Shown: positions 26,493-36,125, numbered from the stretch's first letter. The stretch: 64,000 bases of DNA from Acidiphilium sp. (GCA_028688905.1 JAQTXH010000006.1:146305-210304), one strand, 5' to 3'. Numbers and translations: made by a program. The notes: generated from the sequence alone by a model not told the origin.

Positions 26493-28109
26493 ATGTCCGA
26501 TAACGCATTCCAGGCGGCGCATGGCCACGCCATTGCCGATCACCATCAGCACACCGACCGCGCCAGCTTCTTCGGGCGCTGGTTTTTCAGCACCAACCAC
26601 AAGGATATCGGCACCCTCTACATCGTGTGGGCAATGGTGGCCGGCATCGAGGGCGGCGTGCTGTCCTTCATCATGCGCGCGCAACTGGCCTATCCCGGCA
26701 ACACCCTGATTTCCAATGGCCAGACCTGGAACGCGATCGTCACCGCCCACGGCCTGCTGATGATCTTTTTTCTCGTCATGCCCGCGCTGATCGGCGGCTT
26801 CGGCAACTGGATGGTGCCGATCCTGATCGGCGCGCCGGACATGGCGTTTCCCCGCCTCAACAACATGAGCTTCTGGTTCCTGGTGATGGGGTTCATTTTC
26901 GTCAACCTCGGCCTGTTCGTCGGCCCCGGTGCCGGCATCGGCTGGTCGTTGTATCCGCCGTTGTCCGACAGCATGTATCAGCCCGGCCCGGCGGTCGATT
27001 TCACCCTGATGGGCCTGCAACTCGCTGGCGTCTCCTCGCTCGCGGGGGCGGTGAACTTCATCGTCACCATCCTCAATATGCGCGCCCCGGGCATGAACAT
27101 GTTCAAAATGCCCCTGTATGTCTGGGCCATGCTGGTCACTTCGTTCATGCTGCTGATGGCGGTGCCGGTGCTCTCCGGTGCCATCACCATGCTCACGATG
27201 GACCGCAGCTTCGGCACCTCGTTCTTCGAGCCGGGCGGCGGCGGTGACCCGGTGTTGTTCCAGCACCTGTTCTGGTTCTTCGGCCACCCGGAGGTTTACA
27301 TCATGATCCTGCCGGCGTTCGGCATCATGAACCAGGTGATCCCGACCTTCTCGAAAAAGCCGATCTTCGGCTACGCCGGCATGGTCTACGCCACTTGTGC
27401 GATCGGGTTTGTCGGCTTCCTGGTCTGGGGCCACCACATGTTCGTCTCCGGCATCACCCACGACAGCAAGGCCTATTTCGAAGCCGCCACCCTGGTCATC
27501 GCGGTGCCTACGGGCGTGAAAATCTTCACCTGGATCGCGACGATGTGGGGTGGATCGATCGAGTTCAAAACCCCGATGCTCTGGGCCTTCGGCTTCATCT
27601 TCATGTTCACCGTCGGCGGTGCCACCGGCGTCGTGCTCGCCAATGCCGGATTGGACACCGATCTGCACAACACCTACTTCCTGATCGCCCATTTCCACTA
27701 CGTGTTGTCGATGGGGGCGACCTTCGCGCTGTTTGCCGGTTTCTACTTCTGGATCGGCAAAATGTCCGGCCACCAATACCCTGAGTTCTGGGGCAAGGTG
27801 CATTTCTGGACCTTCTTCATTGGCACCAACCTCACCTTTTTCCCCCAGCATTTCCTTGGCCTCGCCGGCATGCCGCGCCGTTACCCCGATTACCCCACCG
27901 CGTTCGCCGGCTGGAACTTCGTCTCCTCGGTCGGGGCGGCGGTCGATGCGCTCAGTCTGCTGATCTTTTTCTACGTGATCTATCGGGTATTCACCTCGAA
28001 AGAGATTCTGGCCGATAATTACTGGGGCGAGGGAGCCACTTCGCTCGAATGGATGATCCCGTCACCGGCCCCGGAACACACGTTCCAGGACATTCCGGTC
28101 ATCCGCTAG
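26493..28109 (+). CDS. ctaD: Cytochrome c oxidase subunit I
   Basis: 538 residues, 12 transmembrane helices. It carries the haem-copper signature [15 protein letters not shown] with the cross-linked His/Tyr pair and Glu of A1-type oxidases, WGHHMFVSG, the K-channel lysine in [10 protein letters not shown], and the haem-ligand histidines in [10 protein letters not shown]. The ATG at 26493 has GGGAG eight bases upstream. The frame extends upstream into ctaE but that part is not subunit I. It is the catalytic subunit that reduces oxygen and pumps protons. Whether the donor is cytochrome c or quinol cannot be decided without subunit II. Confidence 0.95.
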   Translation: MSDNAFQAAHGHAIADHHQHTDRASFFGRWFFSTNHKDIGTLYIVWAMVAGIEGGVLSFIMRAQLAYPGNTLISNGQTWNAIVTAHGLLMIFFLVMPALIGGFGNWMVPILIGAPDMAFPRLNNMSFWFLVMGFIFVNLGLFVGPGAGIGWSLYPPLSDSMYQPGPAVDFTLMGLQLAGVSSLAGAVNFIVTILNMRAPGMNMFKMPLYVWAMLVTSFMLLMAVPVLSGAITMLTMDRSFGTSFFEPGGGGDPVLFQHLFWFFGHPEVYIMILPAFGIMNQVIPTFSKKPIFGYAGMVYATCAIGFVGFLVWGHHMFVSGITHDSKAYFEAATLVIAVPTGVKIFTWIATMWGGSIEFKTPMLWAFGFIFMFTVGGATGVVLANAGLDTDLHNTYFLIAHFHYVLSMGATFALFAGFYFWIGKMSGHQYPEFWGKVHFWTFFIGTNLTFFPQHFLGLAGMPRRYPDYPTAFAGWNFVSSVGAAVDALSLLIFFYVIYRVFTSKEILADNYWGEGATSLEWMIPSPAPEHTFQDIPVIR

Positions 28110-28237
28110 CCGCCTGTCGTTGTCGCCTGTCTTGTCGTTGTTGTGATCGAGGCTTGTCGTCGTGCGGATTGTGCTCATTTGTTGATCGAGATGGCGGCCC
28201 TCGCCTGACTTTTCTCGAAACGATGGAAGCGAGCGCG

Positions 28238-29308
28238 ATGACGACGGCCTACATCAACCGGATTGGCACCGCGGTACCCGAAAACGACATCCACCAGGGG
28301 TTTGTCGACTACGCGCGGACCATGCTGGGTACCCGCAAAGCGGCGGTGTTCTCGCGAATGGCGGAGCGGGCTTCGATCGAGCACCGGTATTCCCACCTGG
28401 CGATGGGCGATCTGGTGGACGGCGAGGTCGATGCGCAAAATTTCTACCGGCGCGGGGCGTTTCCGGATATCGGCGCGCGGATGGCGCAATACGAGCGCAC
28501 CGCGCCGGAACTGGCCGAGCGGGCGGTGAGCGCGCTCGGGTTGAACGGAGCGGCGGCGGGGATTACCCATCTGGTGGTCGCCTCCTGCACCGGGTTCACC
28601 GCACCCGGATTGGATCAGCATATCGCGTGGCGGCTGGGGCTGCGGGCCGATGTGCAGCGGACCCTGGTGGGGTTCATGGGGTGCGCGGCGGCGGTGCCGG
28701 CATTGCGGATAGCCCAGGCAGCCGTGCTGGCCGACCCGGTGGCGCGCGTTCTGGTGATCAACCTGGAGCTTTGCACCCTGCATTTGCAGGAAACCGACGA
28801 TCTGGAAACCGCGCTGACCTTTATGTTGTTCGGCGACGGTTGCGCGGCGACGTTGGTGACTGCCGCGCCGCAGGGGTTGGCGATGGTGGATTTTCGGGTG
28901 GCGACGATCCCCGATACCAAGGATCTGATCACCTGGCGGATCGGGACACAGGGGTTTTTGATGCATCTGTCGGGCGGCGTGCCGGGTAAGATCGCGCAGG
29001 CGTTGCGCGAGGATCTGGCCCGGTCGGATGATGGCGGATTGTTGCGCGGCGAAGGTACCCAGGCGGTCGATTTATGGGCGGTTCACGGCGGCGGGCGCAC
29101 CGTGCTCGATGCGGTCGAGTCCGGGTTCGCCCTGGCACCGGAGGCATTGGCCCCGTCGCGGGCGGTGCTGGCGGCGCATGGCAATATGTCGTCGGCGACC
29201 GTGATGTTCGTGCTCAAACGAATGATGGATCGGGCGGCGGCAGGCGCACGGGGGATGGCGTTTGGGCCGGGCATGGTGGCGGAGACGTTTCGGTTCAGTG
29301 TTGTTTAG
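28238..29308 (+). CDS. Type III polyketide synthase (alkylresorcinol/pyrone type)
   Basis: 356 residues with the chalcone-synthase-fold catalytic triad in the expected contexts: C149 in GFMGCAAAVPALRIA, H283 in AVHGGGRTVLD and N316 in AAHGNMSSATVMFV. It should extend an acyl-CoA or acyl starter with malonyl-CoA to give a resorcinol or pyrone. A second ATG 15 bases upstream is possible; GGAAG serves the one chosen. The methyltransferase and flavoprotein genes that follow reproduce the srsA-srsB-srsC order of Streptomyces phenolic-lipid synthesis, suggesting a membrane phenolic lipid. The chain length of the starter cannot be inferred. Confidence 0.9.
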   Translation: MTTAYINRIGTAVPENDIHQGFVDYARTMLGTRKAAVFSRMAERASIEHRYSHLAMGDLVDGEVDAQNFYRRGAFPDIGARMAQYERTAPELAERAVSALGLNGAAAGITHLVVASCTGFTAPGLDQHIAWRLGLRADVQRTLVGFMGCAAAVPALRIAQAAVLADPVARVLVINLELCTLHLQETDDLETALTFMLFGDGCAATLVTAAPQGLAMVDFRVATIPDTKDLITWRIGTQGFLMHLSGGVPGKIAQALREDLARSDDGGLLRGEGTQAVDLWAVHGGGRTVLDAVESGFALAPEALAPSRAVLAAHGNMSSATVMFVLKRMMDRAAAGARGMAFGPGMVAETFRFSVV

Positions 29309-29310
29309 GA

Positions 29311-29332
29311 GTTCTTTTTTGCAAAAAAGAAC
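29311..29332. terminator. Perfect 22-bp AT-rich palindrome after the PKS gene
   Basis: A GTTC/GAAC-bounded T6-GC-A6 palindrome begins two bases after the PKS stop, with a weaker outer pairing (GAGTT with AACTC). A second perfect 14-bp palindrome (CTTTTTATAAAAAG) is at 29410-29423, before the methyltransferase. The first looks like a two-way intrinsic terminator or attenuator within the cluster. Confidence 0.5.
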
Positions 29333-29457
29333 CAAAAAACTCTCTATAGTTTGAATTTTTGGCAAACATCCGATCAAAAAGAGTCGCGAATTAGTAGAAA
29401 TTTTTATTTCTTTTTATAAAAAGAGCGCTCGCTGCCTTATCTGACTCAAGGATAACC

Positions 29458-30156
29458 ATGAACCTGACCCACCGCAGCACCCTGGCCGAAGTCATGGACG
29501 ATCCCAGCCTCGATCCCGCGATCTACGCGCGCTGCATCGGCGATCTGGCGAAACTGAACCGCGTGACCTTCACCCATCGGCCGGTGCTGCACTGGCTGGC
29601 ACAGACCACGCGCGCCCTGCCGCAGGGCAGTACCGTCTCACTGCTCGACGTCGCCTACGGCGATGGCGATCTGTTGCGGGCGATCGGGCGCTGGGCGGCA
29701 AAGCGGGGGTTCGTGGCGCGGTTGAGCGGGATCGACCTCAATCCACGCAGCGCCGCCGCCGCCCAGGCGGCAACACCGGCGGACCTGACAATCGACTACC
29801 ATTGCGGCGACGTATTCGATTATGTGCCGGAGCAAAAACCCGATTTCATCGTGACGTCGCAATTCACCCATCATCTGGACGATGCACAACTGGTGGCCTT
29901 TCTCCGCTGGATCGATCGGGTCGCGGTGCGCGGCTGGTTCATTACCGACCTGCACCGCCATGCGGTACCCTATTACGGGTTTCGAGTACTGGCCCGGCTG
30001 ATGGGGTGGCATCGGATCGTGGCGTCGGACGGGACGATCTCGATCGCGCGCGGATTTCGGCGTGACGATTGGGTGGCGGCACTGGCGAAGGCGGGGGTCG
30101 GGGCCGACGTCGCCTGGCGGTTTCCGTTCCGCCATAGCGTGTCGCGGCGGGCATGA
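29458..30156 (+). CDS. SAM-dependent methyltransferase (SrsB-like)
   Basis: 232 residues of class I methyltransferase fold. The glycine-rich SAM motif reads LLDVAYGDGDLLRAIGRWA (about residues 61-79), slightly unusual in having AYGDGD where DxGxG is common. An acidic strand-2 residue lies in SGIDLNPRSAAAAQ, with HCGDVFDY and FIVTSQFTHHLDD further on. In SrsB-type systems this enzyme methylates the resorcinol ring. It is separated from the PKS by a 149-base spacer and overlaps the flavoprotein gene by four bases (ATGA). Substrate assignment rests on context only. Confidence 0.8.
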   Translation: MNLTHRSTLAEVMDDPSLDPAIYARCIGDLAKLNRVTFTHRPVLHWLAQTTRALPQGSTVSLLDVAYGDGDLLRAIGRWAAKRGFVARLSGIDLNPRSAAAAQAATPADLTIDYHCGDVFDYVPEQKPDFIVTSQFTHHLDDAQLVAFLRWIDRVAVRGWFITDLHRHAVPYYGFRVLARLMGWHRIVASDGTISIARGFRRDDWVAALAKAGVGADVAWRFPFRHSVSRRA

Positions 30157-31271
30157 CATCGATCGCGATTGCCGGGGGCGGTTTGGCGGGGGGTGCCGCG
30201 GCCTGCGCTCTGGCACTGGCGGGCCGGCGGGTGACAGTGTTCGAGCGCGATGCGCTGCCATCACACAAAATTTGCGGTGAGTTTTTAAGCGCTGAAGCGC
30301 AGGCGTCGCTGGCGGTCATCGGGTTCAATGTCGCCGCATTGGGTGGTCACCCGATTTCGCGGTTGCAGCTGGTGCGCGATGATGCGGTGGTGAGCGTGGG
30401 GTTGCCGTTTCAGGGGCTGGGGCTGACGCGCAAGCGGCTGGACGCGGCATTGCTCGAACACGCGGCGGCGTGCGGTGCCGAGGTGCGCCGAGGTGTCGCG
30501 GTGCGGGGTGTGGATTGTGCCGATCGGATCAGACTCGATCTGGGCGGAAACGGCACGATGCAGCCGGATGTTTTGCTGCTGGCCACCGGCAAGCACGATG
30601 TGCGCGGGTTGCGGCGGCAGACCACCCCGCCCGAAGACCTGGTCGGGTTCAAAATGTATTTCCGCTTACGCCCGGCGGCGCGGGCAGCCTTGTCGGCGCA
30701 TATCGATCTGATCTTGTTCGCCGATGGCTACGCCGGGTTGCAGATGGTGGAAGACGGCATGGCCAATTTGTCGCTCCTGGTCGATCGCGCCACCTTGCGG
30801 CGGGTTGGCGGACAGTGGGCGGCCCTGTTGGCCGATCTGCTGGCGCGCAACGCTGTCCTGGCCGAGCGGCTGGCGGGGGCAGTGCCGTTGCTGGACCAGC
30901 CGTTATCGATTTTCCGGGTACCCTACGGGTTTATGCATCGGCCTCGGGTGGGCGATCCCGCCCGCATGTTTCGGTTGGGCGATCAGGCGGGGGTGATCCC
31001 CTCGTTCACCGGCGACGGTATGGCGATTGCGTTGCACACGGCGCGGCGCGCGGCGGAGGCGGTGGTGGCGGGGCAATCGGCATATGAATTTCATCGGCAG
31101 TTGCGGTGCGACCTGCGTGGCCAGATTTTGCGGGCGTCGGCACTGCAATGGCTGGTTCGGTGTGCGCTGGCGCAGCGTACGATTTTCGGGGCGGCGGGGC
31201 GGTTTCCGGGGCTGTTGCGGCTGGCGGCGCGGTACACTCGAGTTTCCGAACACGTACGGTACGGGGTTTAG
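30153..31271 (+). CDS. FAD-dependent oxidoreductase (SrsC-like hydroxylase/reductase)
   Basis: 372 residues. The Rossmann motif GGGLAGGAAACALALAG at residues 8-24, an acidic end of strand 2 (VFERD), KICGEFLS near residue 44, and the FAD-contacting GDQAGVIPSFTGDGMAIAL near residue 280 place it in the PHBH/geranylgeranyl-reductase flavoprotein superfamily. In srsABC the third gene hydroxylates the alkylresorcinol to a quinol or quinone. The gene overlaps the methyltransferase gene at its start and the convergent ftsY by four bases at its end. Confidence 0.83.
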   Translation: MTSIAIAGGGLAGGAAACALALAGRRVTVFERDALPSHKICGEFLSAEAQASLAVIGFNVAALGGHPISRLQLVRDDAVVSVGLPFQGLGLTRKRLDAALLEHAAACGAEVRRGVAVRGVDCADRIRLDLGGNGTMQPDVLLLATGKHDVRGLRRQTTPPEDLVGFKMYFRLRPAARAALSAHIDLILFADGYAGLQMVEDGMANLSLLVDRATLRRVGGQWAALLADLLARNAVLAERLAGAVPLLDQPLSIFRVPYGFMHRPRVGDPARMFRLGDQAGVIPSFTGDGMAIALHTARRAAEAVVAGQSAYEFHRQLRCDLRGQILRASALQWLVRCALAQRTIFGAAGRFPGLLRLAARYTRVSEHVRYGV

Positions 31272-32194
31272 AGCGTTTCAGCACCCGTCAGCGCGCGGGC
31301 GAAGTCGGTGGCGTCGAACGGGCGGAGGTCGGCGGCTTGTTCGCCGACGCCGATAGCGTGAACCGGAAGCGAGAAGGCTTCGGCGAGGGCGACGACGACG
31401 CCGGCGCGGGCCGAACCGTCGAGTTTGGTGACGATCAGGCCGGTGAGGTCGACCATGTCCTTGAAGGTTTTCACCTGGGTCAGCGCATTTTGCCCGGTGG
31501 TGGCGTCGAGCGTCAGAATCACCGCGTGGGGTGCGGTGTCGTCGCGTTTTTTGATCACCCGGATGATTTTGCGCAGCTCTTCCATCAGCGCCGCCTTGTT
31601 GTGGAGGCGGCCTGCGGTGTCGATCAGGAGCACGTCTATTTGCTCCCGTTCGGCGCGCACCATGGCGTCGAAGGCAAGGCCGGCGGGGTCGGAATCCTGA
31701 ACGCCGGTCACGACGGGCGCGCCGGCGCGGTCGCCCCAGATTTGCAGTTGCTCGACGGCGGCGGCGCGAAACGTGTCACCGGCGACCAGCATGGGTTTGA
31801 GTCCGGCCGCGGTATAGGATTGGGCGAGCTTGCCGATGGTGGTGGTTTTGCCAGTGCCGTTGACCCCAACCATCAGGATCACGAAGGGCCTCTTTGCCGG
31901 ATCGATGGTCAGCGGCTGGGCGACGGGGGCAAGGATTTTGGCGATTTCGTCGGCGAGGGCGGCGCGGATTTCGGGCGGGGTGACATCCTGGCCAAAGCGG
32001 GCGTGGCGGAACGAACGGATGACTTTTGCCGCGACCGCCGGGCCGAGATCGGCCGCGATCAGCAGTTCCTCCAGTTCCTCCAGCGCGAAATCGTCGAGTT
32101 TACGCTTGGTGAAGGCGTCGGCGATGCCGGTGGTGAGTTTGGTGGTGCTGCGCGTGAGGCCGGCTTTGAGGCGGGAGAAGAAACCGAGCGCCAT
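31268..32194 (-). CDS. ftsY: Signal recognition particle receptor
   Basis: 308 residues with the SRP54-type N domain (about 1-90) and the NG GTPase: P-loop GVNGTGKTTTIGKLA near residues 109-123, DTFRAAAVEQL, DTAGRLHNK and TKLDGSARAG. The acidic A domain of E. coli FtsY is nearly absent, as is common in alphaproteobacteria. It docks ribosome-SRP complexes at the membrane. Its ATG overlaps the mtaB stop by one base, and dapF-mtaB-ftsY is the usual alphaproteobacterial order. Confidence 0.96.
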   Translation of the reverse strand: MALGFFSRLKAGLTRSTTKLTTGIADAFTKRKLDDFALEELEELLIAADLGPAVAAKVIRSFRHARFGQDVTPPEIRAALADEIAKILAPVAQPLTIDPAKRPFVILMVGVNGTGKTTTIGKLAQSYTAAGLKPMLVAGDTFRAAAVEQLQIWGDRAGAPVVTGVQDSDPAGLAFDAMVRAEREQIDVLLIDTAGRLHNKAALMEELRKIIRVIKKRDDTAPHAVILTLDATTGQNALTQVKTFKDMVDLTGLIVTKLDGSARAGVVVALAEAFSLPVHAIGVGEQAADLRPFDATDFARALTGAETL

Positions 32195-33429
32195 TACGCG
32201 GCTCCCATGGTGACACCGGTGGCGTCCGCGGTGGCGATGCCGCCGGTGACGATGGTGCCGGGTTCGACCGGAGCGACAAAGCGGACCGGCGCGAAAGTTT
32301 CGGAATGGCCGGTGGTGGCGGTTTCGGCCAGCGCGGCGATGGTGGTGCCGATCATTGAGTCAAAGCGCGCGGCGGCGCGACGCGCGCCGGCTTCGCGCAA
32401 GGCGGCGGCGCGGGCGCGGCGTTCGGCCATCGGCAGGGCGGGAATGCGTGCGGCGGGAGTGCCGTTGCGGGCGCTGTAGGGGAAGACGTGGAGGTAATCG
32501 AGGCCAGCCTCGTCGATCAGGCGGAGCGACTCATTGAACATGGCGTCGTCTTCGGTGGGGAAGCCGGCGATGAAATCGGCACCCAGCGCAATGTCCGGGC
32601 GCAGCGCGCGGGCGCGGGCGGCGGTTTCGATGACGTGGTGGCGCAGATGGCGGCGCTTCATGCGTTTCAAAATCATGTTCGACCCGGCCTGCACGGAGAG
32701 ATGCAGGTGGGGCATCAGGCGGGGTTCGTGCTCGATGACATGCCAGAGATCGGTGTCGATTTCGGCGGGATCGATCGAGGAGAGGCGCAGACGGGGGAGT
32801 TCGGGGATGGCGGCGAGCAGGCGGCGGACCAGTTGACCCAGTTTGGGCTGGCCGGGCAGATCGGCCCCGTAGCTGGTGAGGTCGACGCCGGTGAGCACGA
32901 TCTCGTGATAGCCATGGGTGACGAGGGTGCGGATTTGCGCGGCAATCGCCCCCATCGGGATCGAGCGGGACGGACCCCGGCCATAGGGGATGATGCAAAA
33001 GGTGCAGCGATGGTCGCAGCCTTGCTGCACCTCGATGAAGGCGCGCGCACGGGTGCCGAAACCGTCGATCAGGTGGGCGGCGGTCTGGCGGATTTGCATG
33101 ATGTCGGCGACCAGGAGCGGTTCGGTCGAAATCCAGGCTTCGGGGGTCAGTTTTTCGACGTTGCCGATCACCCGGGCCACGCCCGGCATGGCGGCCCAGG
33201 GAGCGGAATCGATCTGGGCGGCGCAGCCGGTGACGATGATTGCGGTGCCAGGATTGGTGCGGAACGCCCGCCGAATCGCCTGACGCGCCTGACGCTCCGC
33301 CTCGGCGGTGACGGCGCAGGTGTTGACGATGACGGTGTTTTCGAGACCGGCGGCTTCGGCGTGGCCGCGCATCACCTCGGACTCGAAGCTGTTGAGGCGG
33401 CAGCCGAAGGTGAGAATGTCAACGCTCAC
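32194..33429 (-). CDS. mtaB: tRNA (t6A37) methylthiotransferase
   Basis: 411 residues. The N-terminal MiaB-type domain has the cluster cysteines in [15 protein letters not shown] and VTGCAA; the radical-SAM core has [15 protein letters not shown] (C-x3-C-x2-C). The C-terminal TRAM-like region ends near residue 411. It converts t6A37 to ms2t6A37 in ANN-reading tRNAs. The start is a GTG fused with the dapF stop (GTGA); the long upstream extension of the frame is dapF antiphase and not family-like. It is translationally coupled to both neighbours. Confidence 0.94.
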   Translation of the reverse strand: MSVDILTFGCRLNSFESEVMRGHAEAAGLENTVIVNTCAVTAEAERQARQAIRRAFRTNPGTAIIVTGCAAQIDSAPWAAMPGVARVIGNVEKLTPEAWISTEPLLVADIMQIRQTAAHLIDGFGTRARAFIEVQQGCDHRCTFCIIPYGRGPSRSIPMGAIAAQIRTLVTHGYHEIVLTGVDLTSYGADLPGQPKLGQLVRRLLAAIPELPRLRLSSIDPAEIDTDLWHVIEHEPRLMPHLHLSVQAGSNMILKRMKRRHLRHHVIETAARARALRPDIALGADFIAGFPTEDDAMFNESLRLIDEAGLDYLHVFPYSARNGTPAARIPALPMAERRARAAALREAGARRAAARFDSMIGTTIAALAETATTGHSETFAPVRFVAPVEPGTIVTGGIATADATGVTMGAA

Positions 33430-34256
33430 GCCAGCACCTCGGGCGCAAGGTGCCCCTCGAACACAAGGACGACCGGGCCTTCCATCAGGACGTGATTGTC
33501 GCCCCGCCAGGTGATCGTCAGGGTGCCACCATCCATTTCGATCGCGGCGCGGCGCTCGGCGAGGCCCCGCCGGTGCGCGTTCACCAGGGCAGCGCACGCC
33601 CCCGATCCGCACGCGAGGGTCAGCCCGGTGCCGCGTTCCCACACCCGCAGGCGGATGTGCGTGGGGGAATCGATGCGGGCGAACCCGATGTTGGCGCGTT
33701 CGGGAAACAGGCGGTTGCGTTCAAGGGCGGGGCCGATGCTGTCGAACGGCAGGTGCTTCAGGTCATCGACGAAAAACGTGGCGTGCGGGTTGCCCATCGA
33801 GCAGGCGGCGGGGGATTGCACCGGACCCATGGCTAGGCGCAGGTTGAGGGTGTCCATCGGTTCGAGCAGCGGGATATCCGACCAGCCGAGGCCGGGTTCG
33901 CCCATGTCGATCTCGACCAGATTGGGGCCTTTGATGGTCGCGGGGAGCAGCCCGGCACTGGTGCGGATGGTGAGGGTCCGGGCACCGGTTTCGCCGGCGA
34001 GCAGGGCGGCGACGCAGCGGGTGGCATTGCCGCAGGCACCGGATTCCGAGCCATCGGCGTTGAGAATGCGCATGAAGGCATCGGCGGTCGGGTCGGGTTC
34101 AATCAAAATGATCTGGTCGCAGCCGACGCCGCGCCGGCGGTCGGCCAGGGCGGCGGCCTGGCTGGCGGTAAGGGTGAGGGCGTGGGCGCGGGTATCCAGC
34201 ACGACGAAGTCGTTGCCGGCACCGTGCATCTTCACGAAAGGCAGGTCGGTCTGCAT
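33426..34256 (-). CDS. dapF: Diaminopimelate epimerase
   Basis: 276 residues. [13 protein letters not shown] is at the N-terminus; the two catalytic cysteines lie in [16 protein letters not shown] and [12 protein letters not shown]. It interconverts LL- and meso-diaminopimelate for lysine and peptidoglycan synthesis in the cytoplasm. The ATG at 34256 gives the canonical N-terminus; the frame runs on upstream but only as antiphase sequence to nth. It is the first gene of the dapF-mtaB-ftsY unit and lies 47 bases after nth. Confidence 0.95.
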   Translation of the reverse strand: MQTDLPFVKMHGAGNDFVVLDTRAHALTLTASQAAALADRRRGVGCDQIILIEPDPTADAFMRILNADGSESGACGNATRCVAALLAGETGARTLTIRTSAGLLPATIKGPNLVEIDMGEPGLGWSDIPLLEPMDTLNLRLAMGPVQSPAACSMGNPHATFFVDDLKHLPFDSIGPALERNRLFPERANIGFARIDSPTHIRLRVWERGTGLTLACGSGACAALVNAHRRGLAERRAAIEMDGGTLTITWRGDNHVLMEGPVVLVFEGHLAPEVLA

Positions 34257-34303
34257 AGCGCCCGGTATATGGGTTGCGGCGGCGGAGCGGAAGGGCGGGT
34301 CGC

Positions 34304-35005
34304 CTATGCCGGGTCTGCGGCGGGCAGGGTTTTGGGAGGTGCGGGGGTTTTGGGGGTGTAGATACACCATTCCGCCCCGGGGCAGCGCCAGCATTCCGGT
34401 TTGCGGGCTTTGCAGATGTAGCGGCCATGCAAAATCAGCCAGTGATGCGCGGGGCGGAGCATGGCGGGCGGAATGCGGGCGAGCAGACCGTCTTCCACCT
34501 GCCGCACGGTTTTCCCCGGTGCCAGCCCGGTGCGGTTGCCGAGGCGGAAAATATGGGTGTCGACCGCCATGGTGGGGTGGCCGAAAATTACGTTGAGCAC
34601 GACATTGGCGGTTTTGCGCCCGACCCCCGGCAGGGCTTCGAGGGCTTCGCGGCTGGCGGGCACGTCGCCGTTGTGGCGCTCGATCAGCCGTTGCGCGAGG
34701 GCGGCGACGTTTTTGGCCTTGGTTTGCCACAGGCCGATCGTGCGGATATGCCGCGCAATGCCTTCGGCACCGAGTGCCACCATCGCAGCGGGGTTGGGAG
34801 CCTCGGCGAACAGCGCGGGGGTGGCTTTGTTGACAGCGGCGTCGGTCGCCTGGGCGGAGAGCACGACGGCGACCAGCAGGGTGAACGGCGTCGAATAGGC
34901 GAGTTCGGTGCGGGGGGCCGGGTTGTGCTGGCCGATCGCGGTCAAAAAAGCCCCGATATCGGCCCGTTTCATCTGCTTCGGCGGCGACGTGCGGGGAACT
35001 GGCAT
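34304..35005 (-). CDS. nth: Endonuclease III
   Basis: 233 residues. The helix-hairpin-helix [13 protein letters not shown] includes the catalytic lysine, [11 protein letters not shown] supplies the catalytic aspartate, and the C-terminal 4Fe-4S loop has the exact C-x6-C-x2-C-x5-C spacing ([17 protein letters not shown]). It excises oxidised pyrimidines and nicks the abasic site. An in-frame Met at codon 12 is an alternative start. The C-terminal tail beyond the cluster is short and Pro-rich. Confidence 0.95.
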   Translation of the reverse strand: MPVPRTSPPKQMKRADIGAFLTAIGQHNPAPRTELAYSTPFTLLVAVVLSAQATDAAVNKATPALFAEAPNPAAMVALGAEGIARHIRTIGLWQTKAKNVAALAQRLIERHNGDVPASREALEALPGVGRKTANVVLNVIFGHPTMAVDTHIFRLGNRTGLAPGKTVRQVEDGLLARIPPAMLRPAHHWLILHGRYICKARKPECWRCPGAEWCIYTPKTPAPPKTLPAADPA

Positions 35006-35089
35006 ACCGGCGTTGTGCGGAGGGAAATAAATTTTGGCAAGGGAACAATTTTCGCTTGCCCTGATCGCATTCGGTGCGAAACTAGCGCC

Positions 35090-35608
35090 ATGTCCACCAT
35101 GACCGACAACACGCCGGGCGCGACCGCGATTTTCGAGGCCATTTTGACGCCGCATCGCAGCATGGGGCGGCGCGGCATGTTCGTGGTGTTTGGGGTGATG
35201 GCGGCGGGGTCGCTGCTGGTGACCTGCCTGATGTATTTTCTCGGTGCCTTTCCGGTGATCGGGTTCAACGGAGCGGACCTGATCCTGGCGATTGTGCTCT
35301 ACAATATGAACATGCGCGGGGGCCGGGCTTCGGAGGTGATTTTGCTGACCAACGAGCGGCTGACCATCACCCGCACAACACCGCGCGGGCAGCGGAACGA
35401 GATTTCGATGGCCCCGGGGTGGTTACGGGTGCAGCTGGATGAAAATACCGGGAGTAACCCGATTTTGTCCATCGTGAACCGCGATACGCGGCATATCGTC
35501 GGCACCGCGCTGGGCGAGGCGGAGCGGCGCGATCTGGCGGAGGCGCTGAAGGCCGCGTTTGCCCGGCTACGCTCACCCCGGTTCGACAATCCGCAGACAC
35601 GGGACTGA
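35090..35608 (+). CDS. DUF2244-family membrane protein
   Basis: 172 residues with two hydrophobic segments (about 31-49 and 55-73) after an N-terminal TPHRSMGRRG, then a soluble domain with ERLTITRTTPRGQRNEIS, the order expected of DUF2244, common in alphaproteobacteria and often near nth or oxidase genes. Function unknown. The ATG at 35090 begins the family-like part; upstream the frame is antisense to nth. It is divergent from nth with an 84-base gap that must carry promoters for both. Confidence 0.78.
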   Translation: MSTMTDNTPGATAIFEAILTPHRSMGRRGMFVVFGVMAAGSLLVTCLMYFLGAFPVIGFNGADLILAIVLYNMNMRGGRASEVILLTNERLTITRTTPRGQRNEISMAPGWLRVQLDENTGSNPILSIVNRDTRHIVGTALGEAERRDLAEALKAAFARLRSPRFDNPQTRD

Positions 35609-35628
35609 TCGAGGCAAATCGCTTTTGG

Positions 35629-35669
35629 GCCAATCGCCCTTAGGCCAATCGCCCTTAGGCCAATCGCCG
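35629..35669. repeat. 15-bp tandem repeat (2.7 units) over the 3' end of the marR gene
   Basis: The unit GCCAATCGCCCTTAG repeats at 35629, 35644 and 35659. The last unit encodes the C-terminal codons and stop of the MarR gene, so the array appears to be slippage outward from the gene end. The period is a multiple of three. Confidence 0.7.
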
Positions 35670-36101
35670 CAAATTCGCACAGACCTGTTCCGGACTTGCC
35701 GGGGCGAGGCGCTGCTGGATTTCGGCCTGGATCTGCCGCCAGACCGGTAGCGCGTTGATCAGGGCCTCGCGACCCGATGCGGTCAGCGCGAGCAGGTGGC
35801 TGCGCTGGTCGGCGGGGTCCGGGGAGATCGTGACGAGGCCGCGACGCTCAAGCGGCTTGAGGTTGGCGGTCAGGGTGGTGCGGTCCATCGCCAACAGCGA
35901 TGCGACGGCCCCCATCGGCGGCGGGGCGGGACGGTTGAGCGACATCAGCAGCGAAAACTGACCATTGGTGAGGCCGAATGGGCGCAACCCCTCGTCATAG
36001 CGCCGCGCGAGGGCGCGAGCGGCGCGTTGGGTGTGCAGGCAAAGGCACGAGTCCCGAACTTCCAGGGTAACGCTGAAAGGGAGATTATTTTCATTTGACA
36101 C
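35655..36101 (-). CDS. MarR-family regulator with N-terminal CxC motif
   Basis: 148 residues of winged-helix MarR fold: GLTNGQFSLLMSL, the recognition region MGAVASLLAMDRTTLTANLKPLERRGLV and the wing PDPADQRSHLLALTASG. The N-terminal DSCLCLHTQRAARAL has a Cys-x-Cys pair shared with a redox-responsive subgroup, so thiol sensing is possible. The GTG start is uncertain: the AAAGGAG Shine-Dalgarno abuts it with no spacer and is better placed for an ATG in another frame at 36094. It is divergent from the VOC gene, with a 12-bp palindrome in the shared gap, so autoregulation and control of that gene are likely. Confidence 0.85.
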   Translation of the reverse strand: MSNENNLPFSVTLEVRDSCLCLHTQRAARALARRYDEGLRPFGLTNGQFSLLMSLNRPAPPPMGAVASLLAMDRTTLTANLKPLERRGLVTISPDPADQRSHLLALTASGREALINALPVWRQIQAEIQQRLAPASPEQVCANLRRLA

Positions 36102-36113
36102 TCCTTTATAAAG

Positions 36114-36125
36114 GTTGATATCAAC
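36114..36125. promoter_or_regulatory. Probable MarR operator
   Basis: A perfect palindrome GTTGATATCAAC lies in the 57-base gap between the divergent marR-type and VOC genes, the size and placement expected for a MarR dimer site that blocks both promoters. Confidence 0.6.

Noticed and set aside
26355..27851. 498-codon minus-strand frame opposite ctaD
   Set aside because: Shadow of the strongly conserved oxidase subunit I frame; sequence is low-complexity and charged.
33426..35048. A 540-residue version of DapF
   Set aside because: The extra N-terminus overlaps nth in another frame and is Arg/Pro-rich noise; the canonical start is at 34256.
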